NCBI RefSeq assembly: GCF_014489615.1
Contig: NZ_CP060825.1
Coordinates: forward strand, 4,536,501 to 4,600,500
Length of the DNA: 64,000 nucleotides
DNA from: Streptomyces genisteinicus
Lineage (GTDB): Bacteria > Actinomycetota > Actinomycetes > Streptomycetales > Streptomycetaceae
Direction: 5' to 3'
Made by a program: the position numbers and the translations under genes. The notes under the pieces were generated by a model, which saw nothing but the letters and a program-made list of their open reading frames with translations, had not been told where the DNA came from and ran no database searches. This document shows, one piece after another, positions 41,614 through 50,695 of this stretch. Position 1 is the first letter of the stretch. The number at the start of each line of letters is the position of its first letter.

Positions 41614-43632
41614 ATGGCCAACCGACTTGCGCAGGCGACCTCCCCCTACCTCCTCCAGCACGCCGAGAACCCCGTCGACTGGTGGCCGTGGGAGCCCGCG
41701 GCGTTCGAGGAGGCGCGGCGGCGGGGGGTGCCGGTGTTCCTCAGCGTCGGGTACAGCAGCTGCCACTGGTGCCATGTCCTCGCGCACGAGAGCTTCGAGG
41801 ACGCGGAGACGGCCGCGTACATGAACGAGCACTTCGTCAGCGTCAAGGTGGACCGCGAGGAGCGGCCCGACGTCGACGCCGTGTACATGGAGGCCGTGCA
41901 GGCGGCCACCGGGCAGGGCGGCTGGCCGATGTCGGTGTGGATGACGGCCGACGGGGAGCCGTTCTACTTCGGCACCTACTTCCCGCCCGAGCCCCGCCAC
42001 GGCATGCCGTCGTTCCGGCAGGTGCTGGAGGGGGTCCACGAGGCGTGGACGGGCCGGCCGGAGGAGGTCGCGGAGGTCGCGCGGAAGATCACCGGGGACC
42101 TCGCCTCGCGGTCGCTGGCGCACGGCGGGCAGGGGGTGCCGGGCGAGGAGGAGCTCGCCCAGGCGCTGCTCGGGCTGGTCCGGGAGTACGACGAGAAGCA
42201 CGGCGGGTTCGGCGGGGCGCCCAAGTTCCCGCCGTCCATGGTGCTGGAGTTCCTGCTGCGGCACCACGCCAGGACCGGCGCCGAGGGGGCGCTGGAGATG
42301 GCCGCGCACACGGCGGAGGCGATGGCGCGCGGCGGGATCTGGGACCAGCTCGGCGGCGGCTTCGCGCGCTACTCGGTGGACCGGGAGTTCACCGTGCCCC
42401 ACTTCGAGAAGATGCTCTACGACAACGCCCTGCTCTGCCGCGTCTACGCCCACCTGTGGCGGGCCACCGGCAGCGGTCTGGCCCGGCGGATCGCGCTGGA
42501 GACCGCCGACTTCATGGTGAACGAACTGCGCACCCCCGAGGGCGGTTTCGCCTCCGCGCTCGACGCCGACAGCGACACCGCGGACGGCGGGCACGCCGAG
42601 GGCGCCTTCTACGTCTGGACGCCCGGGCAGCTGCGCGAGGTGCTGGGCGAGCAGGACGGCGCGCGGGCGGCGGAGCTGTACGGGGTGACCGAGGAGGGCA
42701 CCTTCGAGGAGGGCGCCTCGGTGCTGCGGCTCCCGGCCGGGGAGCCGGACGAGGACCTGCGGGCGCGGCTGCTGGCGGCCAGGGAGACGCGGCCGAGGCC
42801 GGGGCGGGACGACAAGGTGGTGGCGGCCTGGAACGGGCTGGCGATCGCCGCGCTCGCCGAGACCGGCGCGTACTTCGACCGCCCGGACCTCGTGGAGCGC
42901 GCCACGGAGGCCGCCGACCTGCTGGTGCGGCTGCACATGGACTTCGGGGCCGGCGGGGTGCGGCTGCACCGCACGTCGCGGGACGGCAGGGCCGGCACGG
43001 GCGCCGGGGTCCTGGAGGACTACGCGGACGTGGCGGAGGGCTTCCTTGCGCTGGCGGCCGTCGGAGGCGAGGGAGTCTGGCTGGAATTCGCCGGGTTCCT
43101 GCTGGACATGGTGATCGACCGGTTCACCGGCGACGGCGGCCAGCTCTACGACACCGCGCACGACGCGGAGCGGCTGATCCGGCGCCCCCAGGACCCGACG
43201 GACAACGCGGCGCCCTCGGGCTGGTCGGCCGCCGCCGGGGCGCTGCTGTCGTACGCGGCGCACACCGGCTCGCCGGCCCACCGCAGCGCCGCCGAGGGCG
43301 CGTTGGGCGTGGTCAAGGCCCTCGGGCCGCGGGCGCCGCGGTTCATCGGCTGGGGGCTCGCGGTCGCGGAGGCGCTGCTGGACGGGCCGCGCGAGGTCGC
43401 GGTCGTGGGCGCGCGCGGGGACGCGCGCCGCACGGCGCTCCACCGCGCCGCCCTGCTGGCGACCGCGCCGGGTGCGGTGGTCGCGGTGGGGGAGCCGGAC
43501 GGGGACGAGTTCCCGCTCCTCGCCGCGCGGCCGCTGCTGGACGGGAGTTCGGCCGCGTACGTCTGCCGTGCGTTCGTGTGCGAGGCTCCGACCACAGACG
43601 ACACAGAACTTGCCCGAAAACTCACTGACTGA
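41614..43632 (+). CDS. YyaL-type protein with thioredoxin-like (DUF255) N-terminus
   Basis: This protein of 672 residues begins ANRLAQATSPYLLQHAENPVDWWPW and has a thioredoxin-like domain with the pair of cysteines in SVGYSSCHWCHVLAHESF (about 42-59). A six-hairpin alpha/alpha-barrel like that of N-acylglucosamine epimerases fills the rest. This matches bacterial YyaL and human SPATA20. The family is conserved but its reaction is unknown. ATG 41614 has GAGGATGGGGGC upstream; a GTG at 41593 is possible. It is monocistronic by position. Confidence 0.9.
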   Translation: MANRLAQATSPYLLQHAENPVDWWPWEPAAFEEARRRGVPVFLSVGYSSCHWCHVLAHESFEDAETAAYMNEHFVSVKVDREERPDVDAVYMEAVQAATGQGGWPMSVWMTADGEPFYFGTYFPPEPRHGMPSFRQVLEGVHEAWTGRPEEVAEVARKITGDLASRSLAHGGQGVPGEEELAQALLGLVREYDEKHGGFGGAPKFPPSMVLEFLLRHHARTGAEGALEMAAHTAEAMARGGIWDQLGGGFARYSVDREFTVPHFEKMLYDNALLCRVYAHLWRATGSGLARRIALETADFMVNELRTPEGGFASALDADSDTADGGHAEGAFYVWTPGQLREVLGEQDGARAAELYGVTEEGTFEEGASVLRLPAGEPDEDLRARLLAARETRPRPGRDDKVVAAWNGLAIAALAETGAYFDRPDLVERATEAADLLVRLHMDFGAGGVRLHRTSRDGRAGTGAGVLEDYADVAEGFLALAAVGGEGVWLEFAGFLLDMVIDRFTGDGGQLYDTAHDAERLIRRPQDPTDNAAPSGWSAAAGALLSYAAHTGSPAHRSAAEGALGVVKALGPRAPRFIGWGLAVAEALLDGPREVAVVGARGDARRTALHRAALLATAPGAVVAVGEPDGDEFPLLAARPLLDGSSAAYVCRAFVCEAPTTDDTELARKLTD

Positions 43633-43808
43633 GGTCGAATCGGCGGAATTTAACGGAGGGGCACCGGAACGCAATCCTCCGCCCCTATGGTCCTGAACAA
43701 CCCGCAGTTGGCGCGCGTACTGGGGAGTGCGTGCGTGGGGGAAGTCGTGCGCGTTCGGAGGCCAAGGGGGGTCCTTGCCCGCGGCGCGCAGGGGGCCAAG
43801 GGGGGCTC

Positions 43809-45080
43809 GTGCTCATATCGGTGATCGTTGTCGCCATCTCCATGGCGCTGTTCTGGATGGCGGCGTTCACGCTCTGGTGGCAGATGCACGCCTGGCGTAC
43901 GCCCGAGACGCTGGCGTCGACCCGGTTCGACCGGCCGGACGGCGCCACCGGACTGTCGTTCTCGCTGCTCCTGCCCGCCCGCCACGAGCAGGCGGTGCTG
44001 GAGCACACCGTCGAGCGACTGCTGGAATCCAGCCACGCGAACTTCGAGATCATCGTCATCGTCGGCCACGACGATCCGGAGACCGCCGCGTGCGCCGAGC
44101 GCGCGGCGGCCCGGGATCCGGTCAGGGTCCGGGTGGTGACCGACCACCACGAGAAGAAGAACAAGCCGAAGGCGCTCAACACGGCGCTGCCGTACTGCCG
44201 GGGCGACGTGGTCGGGGTCTTCGACGCCGAGGACCAGGTGCATCCGGAGCTCCTCACCCATGTGGACCACGCCTTCACCTCCACCGGCGCGGACGTCGTC
44301 CAGGGCGGGGTGCAGCTGATCAACTTCCACTCCAGCTGGTACAGCCTGCGCAACTGCCTGGAGTACTTCTTCTACTTCCGCAGTCGGCTCCACCTGCACG
44401 CGCAGAAAGGGTTCATCCCGCTCGGCGGCAACACCGTCTTCGTCCGCACCCGGGTGCTGCGCGAGGCGGACGGCTGGGACCCGGACTGCCTCGCGGAGGA
44501 CTGCGACCTCGGCGTGCGCCTCTCCTCCGTGGGCAAGAAGGTCGTCGTCGCCTACGACAGCGACATGGTCACCCGCGAGGAGACCCCGGACACCCTGATG
44601 AGCCTGCTCAAGCAGCGCACCCGCTGGAACCAGGGCTTCCTCCAGGTCTACCGCAAGAAGGACTGGAAGCAGCTCCCCGGCCGCGGGCAGCGGATGCTCG
44701 CCCGCTACACGCTGATGACGCCGTTCCTCCAGGCCTTCTCCGGCGTGATCATCCCGCTCAACGTGGGCATCGCGCTCTTCCTCGACGTGCCGGCCGCGAT
44801 CGCCATCGTGACGTTCCTGCCGCTGATCACGGCCATGGTCACCTTCGTCTTCGAAGTGGTCGGGCTGCACGACTTCGGGGTCCAGTACGGCCTGCGGGTC
44901 CGCTTCGTCCACTACGTGAAGCTGATCGTCGGCGGCCCGTTCTACCAGATGCTGCTCGCCGGAGCCGCCGTGCGCGCGGTCTGGCGTGAGCAGCGGGGCC
45001 GCAACGAATGGGAACTGACGAGCCACGTCGGCGCGCACCTCACCGACCTCACCGAGTCCAGAGAGGACGCCCGCCGGTGA
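43809..45080 (+). CDS. Processive family-2 glycosyltransferase
   Basis: This 423-residue membrane protein has an N-terminal helix (about 2-25) and a GT-A domain with LLLPARHEQAVLEHTV and GVFDAEDQVHPELL (the UDP-sugar/metal acidic pair). The catalytic LAEDCDLGVRL is followed by the QRTRWNQGF (Q-x-x-R-W) motif that marks processive synthases such as cellulose or CslA-like enzymes. Three or four helices follow (about 320-400). It should build a chain at the membrane. GTG 43809 with AAGGGGGG upstream begins an operon whose next two genes overlap it by four bases each. The chain made is unknown. Confidence 0.88.
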   Translation: MLISVIVVAISMALFWMAAFTLWWQMHAWRTPETLASTRFDRPDGATGLSFSLLLPARHEQAVLEHTVERLLESSHANFEIIVIVGHDDPETAACAERAAARDPVRVRVVTDHHEKKNKPKALNTALPYCRGDVVGVFDAEDQVHPELLTHVDHAFTSTGADVVQGGVQLINFHSSWYSLRNCLEYFFYFRSRLHLHAQKGFIPLGGNTVFVRTRVLREADGWDPDCLAEDCDLGVRLSSVGKKVVVAYDSDMVTREETPDTLMSLLKQRTRWNQGFLQVYRKKDWKQLPGRGQRMLARYTLMTPFLQAFSGVIIPLNVGIALFLDVPAAIAIVTFLPLITAMVTFVFEVVGLHDFGVQYGLRVRFVHYVKLIVGGPFYQMLLAGAAVRAVWREQRGRNEWELTSHVGAHLTDLTESREDARR

Positions 45081-46753
45081 CCACCACCCTGCCTCCCGTC
45101 CCGGAGACCACCGGGACGGGCAGCTCCACCCTGTCCGTGTCCATCCCCGCGCAGCGGACCCGCGGCCCCGTCACGCCGCCGGGATTCGTCCGGCCCGTCG
45201 TGCGGTTCCGCCACTCGCGGCCCGACCTGCTGCTCTGCGGCGCCCTGCTCCTCGTCGTCATGGCCGTGCAGGGCTGGAACATCACCCACTTCCCGACGCT
45301 GAGCGACGACGAGGGCACCTACCTCGCCCAGGCGTGGGCCGTCCAGCAGGGCGAGGGCCTCGCCCACTACACCTACTGGTACGACCACCCGCCGCTCGGC
45401 TGGATCCAGATCGCGTTCCTCACCTGGATACCGTCGCTGATCGCACCCGAGACGATGACCGTCGCCACCATGCGCTTCGCGATGCTCGCGGTCGGCGCGG
45501 TGTGCTCCGTGCTCGTGTACGTGCTGGCCCGGCGGCTGTTCCTGCCCCGCTGGGCGGCCGGGCTCGCGATGGCGCTGTTCGGTCTCTCGCCGCTGTCGGT
45601 GGTGCTCCAGCGCCAGCTGTTCCTGGACAATCTCGCGGTCATGTGGATGCTGCTGGCCTTCTGCCTCGCCGCGTCCCCGAGCCGTCACCTGTGGCACCAC
45701 TTCGCCGCCGGACTGGCCGCCGCCGTCTCGGTGCTGACCAAGGAGACGATGCTGCTGGTGCTGCCCGCGCTGCTGGTGACGATGTGGCGCCACAGCCACC
45801 GCGACACCCGCAAGTTCGCGGTGACCGGCGCGATCACGGCCTGCGCGCTGATCGGCCTGTCGTACCCGCTGTACGCGATGCTGAAGAGCGAGCTGTTCCC
45901 CGGCCCCGGCCATGTGTCGCTGATCGACGGCATCGCGTACCAGATGAGCCGCCCCGGCTCCGGGTTCATCCTCGACGCCGGCTCCGGTTCGCACGGCGTG
46001 CTGCGCTCCTGGCTCTACTACGACACCGTCCTCCCGCTCGGCGGACTCGCCGGAGCGGCGCTGCTGCTGCTCACGCTGCGCTGGTCGGTCACCGCCCGCG
46101 CGCTGGCCGGGCCGGCGCTGGTGGTCGCCATCCTCGCGGTCGTCGCGATGCGCCCGTCCGGCTACCTCCCGGCCATGTACGTCATCCAGGCGCTGCCCTT
46201 CCTCGCCCTGGTGCTGGCGGGCGGCGCGGCGAGCGTCGCGCACGCGGTGCTGCGGCGCCCGGTCCGGCGCACGGCCCTGCCGCGCACGGAGCGCCGGATC
46301 CGCACCGGCGTCGCCGCCCTGCTGGCCGCCGCCGCCGTCGCCTTCGTCACGCCGAACTGGTACGAGGGCAACCGCGACGCGCTCACCGTGGACGCCAACG
46401 CGCCCTACCGGGCCGCCGCCGCGTGGATGCAGAACGAGGTCGACGACCCCGCGAACACCCGGGTCCTCGTCGACGACGCCCTCTGGCTCGATCTCGTGCA
46501 CGACGGTTTCACCCCCGGCACCGGGGTCATCTGGTTCTACAAGGCCGACCTCGACCCGGCCGTCACCAGGACCATGCCGCGCGGCTGGCGGGACATCGAC
46601 TACGTCGTCTCGTCGCCGACCGTGCGCCGTGACGCCGTCGACCTTCCGAACGTCAAGGGAGCCCTGGAGCACTCGACGCCGGTCGCCGTCTTCGGCGAGG
46701 GCGAGGACCGTATCGAGATCCGCCGGATCAGCCCCCCAGGAGGCGAGCTGTGA
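45077..46753 (+). CDS. Family-39 membrane glycosyltransferase (ArnT/PMT-like)
   Basis: This 558-residue protein has a disordered N-terminal 45 residues, then about ten membrane helices. The first loop holds FPTLSDDEGTYLAQAWAVQQGEGLAHYTYWYDHPPLGW, whose acidic and aromatic residues are typical of GT39 enzymes that take sugars from polyprenyl phosphate. A C-terminal extracytoplasmic part (about 440-558) follows. The GTG overlaps the previous stop (GTGA). It should move sugar onto a lipid, protein or glycan outside the membrane, using a lipid-linked sugar that the next gene product could make. Confidence 0.88.
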   Translation: MTTTLPPVPETTGTGSSTLSVSIPAQRTRGPVTPPGFVRPVVRFRHSRPDLLLCGALLLVVMAVQGWNITHFPTLSDDEGTYLAQAWAVQQGEGLAHYTYWYDHPPLGWIQIAFLTWIPSLIAPETMTVATMRFAMLAVGAVCSVLVYVLARRLFLPRWAAGLAMALFGLSPLSVVLQRQLFLDNLAVMWMLLAFCLAASPSRHLWHHFAAGLAAAVSVLTKETMLLVLPALLVTMWRHSHRDTRKFAVTGAITACALIGLSYPLYAMLKSELFPGPGHVSLIDGIAYQMSRPGSGFILDAGSGSHGVLRSWLYYDTVLPLGGLAGAALLLLTLRWSVTARALAGPALVVAILAVVAMRPSGYLPAMYVIQALPFLALVLAGGAASVAHAVLRRPVRRTALPRTERRIRTGVAALLAAAAVAFVTPNWYEGNRDALTVDANAPYRAAAAWMQNEVDDPANTRVLVDDALWLDLVHDGFTPGTGVIWFYKADLDPAVTRTMPRGWRDIDYVVSSPTVRRDAVDLPNVKGALEHSTPVAVFGEGEDRIEIRRISPPGGEL

Positions 46754-47961
46754 CCACTTCCCGCACGGGTGCCGAGGAGCTCGGCGACCCGGAGCTGAGC
46801 GCTGCCCAGGTCGCCGAACCGGCCGCCGTCACCGTCGTGATCCCCACCTTCAACGAATCCGCCAACATCCGCGAACTGCTGCGCCGGCTCACCGAGTCGG
46901 TGCCCTCCCGGCTGCCGTGCGAGGTGCTCTTCGTCGACGACTCGACCGACGACACACCGGACGTCATCCGCGACGCCGCCCAGGACTGCCCGTTCCCCGT
47001 CGGGGTGCTGCACCGCGAGGACCCGGTGGGCGGCCTCGGCGGCGCGGTCGTCGAGGGGATCCGGCGGGCCGGCTCGGACTGGGTCGTCGTCATGGACGCC
47101 GACCTCCAGCACCCGCCCGCGCTCGTCCCCGAGCTGGTGGCGGCCGGGGAGAGGTCGTCCGCCGACCTGGTGGTGGCCAGCCGCTACATCCGCGGCGGCA
47201 GCCGCGAGGGGCTGGCCGGCGGCTACCGGATCGCGGTCTCCCGGGGCGCCACCTGGCTCACCAAAGGGCTCTTCCCGCGCCGGCTGCACGGCGTCAGCGA
47301 CCCGATGAGCGGCTTCTTCGCCATCCGGCGCAGCGTCGTGCACGCCGACGCGCTGAAGCCGCTGGGCTACAAGATCCTGCTCGAACTGGCCGTGCGCTGC
47401 CGCCCGGAGAGGGTGACGGAGGTGCCGTTCGTCTTCCAGGACCGCTTCGCCGGCGAGTCCAAGTCGACGGCCAGGGAGGGCATGAGGTTCCTGTCGCACC
47501 TGGCCGGGCTGCGCACGGCGTCGGCGGCGGCCCGGATGGTGGGCTTCGGCCTCATCGGGCTGACCGGATTCGTACCGAACCTGGTGGCGCTCCACCTGCT
47601 CACGGGCGCCGGGATGCACTACCTCCCGGCGGAGATCGTGGCCAACCAGTTCGGCGTGGTGTGGAACTTCCTGCTGATCGAGACGCTGCTCTTCCGCGAC
47701 CGGCGCCGCCACCGGCACTGGGCGGACCGGTTCGGCCGGTTCGCGCTGCTGGCCAACGCCGACCTGCTGCTGCGCATCCCGCTCATCGCGCTGTTCGTCG
47801 CCCAGCTGGGGATGACGGTGCTGCCGGCCACCGCGCTCGCGCTGCTGACCACGTTCGTGATCCGGTTCGCGGCCACGGAGGCGCTGGTCTACCTCCCGGT
47901 CCGCGGCCGTGCCCGCGTCCGCGAAGCCGGTCCCGCGCCGGTTGCGGCCGAGGTCCCGTAG
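46750..47961 (+). CDS. Polyprenyl-phosphate glycosyltransferase fused to GtrA domain
   Basis: This 403-residue protein has a dolichol-phosphate-mannose-synthase-like GT2 domain (about 25-245): VTVVIPTFNESANIRELLRRL, VLFVDDSTDDT, VVVMDADLQHPP. A GtrA-like membrane domain with four helices follows (about 258-385). It should attach a sugar to polyprenyl phosphate and help flip the product across the membrane, supplying the GT39 enzyme encoded just before. The GTG overlaps the previous stop. The last 12 codons and the stop lie in the first unit of a 35-bp tandem repeat. Confidence 0.9.
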   Translation: MTTSRTGAEELGDPELSAAQVAEPAAVTVVIPTFNESANIRELLRRLTESVPSRLPCEVLFVDDSTDDTPDVIRDAAQDCPFPVGVLHREDPVGGLGGAVVEGIRRAGSDWVVVMDADLQHPPALVPELVAAGERSSADLVVASRYIRGGSREGLAGGYRIAVSRGATWLTKGLFPRRLHGVSDPMSGFFAIRRSVVHADALKPLGYKILLELAVRCRPERVTEVPFVFQDRFAGESKSTAREGMRFLSHLAGLRTASAAARMVGFGLIGLTGFVPNLVALHLLTGAGMHYLPAEIVANQFGVVWNFLLIETLLFRDRRRHRHWADRFGRFALLANADLLLRIPLIALFVAQLGMTVLPATALALLTTFVIRFAATEALVYLPVRGRARVREAGPAPVAAEVP

Positions 47962-48066
47962 CCGGTCCCGCGCCGGTTGCGGCCGACGTTCCGTAGCCGG
48001 TCCCGCGCCGGTTGCGGCCGACGTTCCGTGGCCGGTTCCGCGCCGGTTGCGGCCGAGGTCCCGTAG
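47927..48066. repeat. 35-bp tandem repeat, four copies, covering the GT stop codon
   Basis: Units start at 47927, 47962, 47997 and 48032 and differ at only a few bases (AGGTCCC against ACGTTCC, GTAG against GTGG). The first unit carries the in-frame TAG of the GtrA-fused transferase, so later units are not translated. The unit is rich in CGCGCCGGTTGCGGCC and may fold. Because 35 is not a multiple of three, copy-number change would not alter the protein. Confidence 0.92.
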
Positions 48067-48153
48067 CCGGCGCCCGGCGGACCGCCGCCGACCCCGGACG
48101 GGCAGTACCGACGGCGGCCACCGGCCGCCCACCCGCACGAAAGGGAACCGCCC

Positions 48154-50601
48154 ATGTCACCACCCCTGCCGCCGCGCCGCAGACGGCGGACCGCGCTGCT
48201 CGCCGTCGCCACCATGACGTCGGCGCTGCTGATATCGGTCCCGCAGTCCGCGCAGGCCGGCCCGCCGAACCTGATCAGCAACCCCGGCTTCGAGACCGCC
48301 GGCACGGGAACCATGCCCGCCTGCTGGTCCCAGTCCGGCTGGGGCGACAACGACTACTCCTTCCAGACCGTCGCCGACGCCCACTCCGGCACCAAGGCCA
48401 TGAAGGTCTCGCTCACCCGCCGGGTCGACGGCGACCGCAAGGCCCTGATCACCGAGAACACCGCCTGCGCGCCGACCGTCGTCCCGGACCGGCAGTACGA
48501 CCTCTCGCTCTGGTACAAGTCCACGACGCCGGACGTCTCGGTCACGCTCTTCCGGCGCGACACCACGGCCGGCTGGCAGTACTGGACGGACCTGAAGACG
48601 CTGGAGACCAGCGCCGGTTACACCCGCGCCGAGGTCCGCACCCCGGCCGTCCCGCCGAACACGGACAAGATCGCGTGGGGCGTCTCGGTCTACGGCACCG
48701 GCTCCGTCACCACCGACGACTACGTGATGGAGGAGGTGTCCGTCCCCGCGCCCGAGCCGCAGTGCACCGGCACCCCCGAGGAGTGCCTGAAGGGCCGCTG
48801 GGACGTGCTGCCGGTGCAGAACCCGGTGCGCTCCATGCACTCGGTCGTCATGCACAACGGCAAGGTGCTGGTGATCGCGGGCTCCGGCAACGACGAGGCG
48901 ATGTTCGAGGCGGGCACCTTCACCTCGGCGGTCTACGATCCCGAGGACGGCACCTGGCGCACCATCCCGACGCCGGTCGACATGTTCTGCGCGGGCCACG
49001 TCCAGCTGCAGGACGGCAGGATCCTCATCATGTCCGGGAACAAGGGCTACCCGTCCGCGGACGGCACGATCGGCTACCAGGGCCTGAAGGACTCCTTCGT
49101 CTTCGACCCGGAGACCGAGACCTACCTCCGCACCAACGACATGAACGGCGGCCACTGGTACCCGTCCGCGACCATCCTCGGCAACGGTGACGTCATCTCC
49201 TTCGGCGGCCTGAAGGAGGACTCCACCGGCAACGTGACCGCCGAGAAGTTCTCCGCGGCGCAGAACCGGTGGCTCCCGATGAACGAGGTCAACCAGACCT
49301 GGTCGTACTGGGGCCTGTACCCGGCGATGATCCTGATGCAGGACGGCCGGCTGTTCTACTCCGGCAGCCACACCTTCGGCAACGGCACCCCCGGCACCGG
49401 CGCCTCCATCTACGACTACGACGCCAACACGATCACCGACGTCCCGGGCCTGCGGGCGAAGGACGAACGCGACGAGTCGGCGAGCGTGCTGCTGCCGCCC
49501 GCCCAGGACCAGCGCGTCCTCACCATCGGCGGCGGCAACAACGAGACCAACCCGGTCGCCAACCGCTTCACCGACATCATCGACCTCAAGCAGCCGAACC
49601 CGGCCTACGTGCACGGCCCGCTGCTGCCGCAGGGCGAGGTCGACCAGGGCCAGGGCCGCAGGCCGCAGACGGGCGCCGAGGGCAAGATGTACGTCTCGGC
49701 CGTGCTCCTGCCCGACGGCAAGGTCTTCGAGACCGGCGGCGCGCTCCACGACCGGGCCGACCCGGTGTACGAGGCGTCGTTCTTCGACCCGGTGACCAAC
49801 ACCTACGAGCCCGGCCTCGCCACCGACCCGATTCCGCGCGGCTACCACTCCTCGTCGTTCCTGCTGCCGGACGGCCGCGTCATGTCCGTCGGCGACAACC
49901 CGGGGAACGGCACCTACAACCACAACGTGTCCGTCTACACGCCCCCGTACCTGCTGAAGGGCCCCCGGCCGAGGATCACCTCCGTCATCGACGGGGAGTG
50001 GACGTACGGGGACACCCAGCGGATCACCGTCGACCGGCCGATCGCGAAGGCGGAGCTGATCAGACCGGCCGCGGTCACCCACTCCTCCGACCCCAACCAG
50101 CGGTTCGTCGACCTGCCGCTGAGCGTCGACGGCAACAACGTCGACCTCAACGTCACCAGCAACCCGAACCTGGCCCCGCCGGGCTGGTACATGCTCTTCG
50201 CGGTCGACGCGGGCGGCGTCCCGTCGGTGGCCGAGTGGGTCCGCCTGGGCGGCCCGCCGGCCATGGCGGCCAAGGGGGCGGCAGGGCACCACGCGCCGTC
50301 GGCGCATGTGCACGAGTTCGCCGACGACCTGGCCGCCGAGCCCAAGAAGAAGCTGAAGAAGCGGAGTTCGGTTCCGGTCGACCCGCGGATCGCCGGCTGC
50401 GACCGCCACTACGGCACCGCGGGCGTCTGCGTGCCGACCGTGTTCCCGGAGTCGGTGAAGCCGACGACGGCGGCCCGCTGCCGGTGGCTCGCGGACCACG
50501 ACTACGGCCGGCTGAGGGTCAACGGCGGCGACGACCCGCTGCGGCTCGACCCCGACCGCGACAAGGTGGCCTGCGGGAAGGGGGACCTGCGCAGGCGGTG
50601 A
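48154..50601 (+). CDS. Secreted copper-radical oxidase (galactose/glyoxal-oxidase type)
   Basis: This 815-residue protein has a signal peptide (basic RRRRR, hydrophobic 14-30, cleavage near AQA at 35) and an N-terminal carbohydrate-binding-like domain (about 37-197). A kelch-type seven-bladed oxidase (about 215-600) is followed by a DUF1929 domain (about 600-700) and a C-terminal Asp-rich excalibur-like motif. All copper-radical residues are present: Cys279 in DMFCAGH and Tyr336 in GGHWYPS (the thioether pair), Tyr564-His565 in RGYHSSS, and His643 in VTHSSDPNQR. It should oxidise an alcohol or aldehyde of a glycan and release H2O2, as GlxA does beside CslA. It follows three transferase genes on the same strand. 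Confidence 0.88.
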   Translation: MSPPLPPRRRRRTALLAVATMTSALLISVPQSAQAGPPNLISNPGFETAGTGTMPACWSQSGWGDNDYSFQTVADAHSGTKAMKVSLTRRVDGDRKALITENTACAPTVVPDRQYDLSLWYKSTTPDVSVTLFRRDTTAGWQYWTDLKTLETSAGYTRAEVRTPAVPPNTDKIAWGVSVYGTGSVTTDDYVMEEVSVPAPEPQCTGTPEECLKGRWDVLPVQNPVRSMHSVVMHNGKVLVIAGSGNDEAMFEAGTFTSAVYDPEDGTWRTIPTPVDMFCAGHVQLQDGRILIMSGNKGYPSADGTIGYQGLKDSFVFDPETETYLRTNDMNGGHWYPSATILGNGDVISFGGLKEDSTGNVTAEKFSAAQNRWLPMNEVNQTWSYWGLYPAMILMQDGRLFYSGSHTFGNGTPGTGASIYDYDANTITDVPGLRAKDERDESASVLLPPAQDQRVLTIGGGNNETNPVANRFTDIIDLKQPNPAYVHGPLLPQGEVDQGQGRRPQTGAEGKMYVSAVLLPDGKVFETGGALHDRADPVYEASFFDPVTNTYEPGLATDPIPRGYHSSSFLLPDGRVMSVGDNPGNGTYNHNVSVYTPPYLLKGPRPRITSVIDGEWTYGDTQRITVDRPIAKAELIRPAAVTHSSDPNQRFVDLPLSVDGNNVDLNVTSNPNLAPPGWYMLFAVDAGGVPSVAEWVRLGGPPAMAAKGAAGHHAPSAHVHEFADDLAAEPKKKLKKRSSVPVDPRIAGCDRHYGTAGVCVPTVFPESVKPTTAARCRWLADHDYGRLRVNGGDDPLRLDPDRDKVACGKGDLRRR

Positions 50602-50630
50602 CCGCCCGCGCCCGCGCCTGAGCCGGACGG

Positions 50631-50675
50631 CACCGGGCCCGGCCCGCCCCCCCGGGGGGCGGGCCGGGCCCGGTG
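50631..50675. terminator. Bidirectional terminator hairpin
   Basis: CACCGGGCCCGGCCCGCC pairs with GGCGGGCCGGGCCCGGTG, an almost uninterrupted stem of about 20 bp between convergent genes. Confidence 0.85.
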
Positions 50676-50695
50676 GTGCCGGGGCGGCCGCTGCC

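Noticed and set aside
47927..48066. CRISPR-like array
   Set aside because: The 35-bp units are directly adjacent with no spacers and no cas genes nearby; it is a plain tandem repeat.
48157..50499. A 780-codon open frame opposite the copper-radical oxidase gene
   Set aside because: It is a shadow of high-GC codon bias. Its protein is Val/Gly/Arg-rich without motifs, while the plus strand has a signal peptide and all active-site residues.
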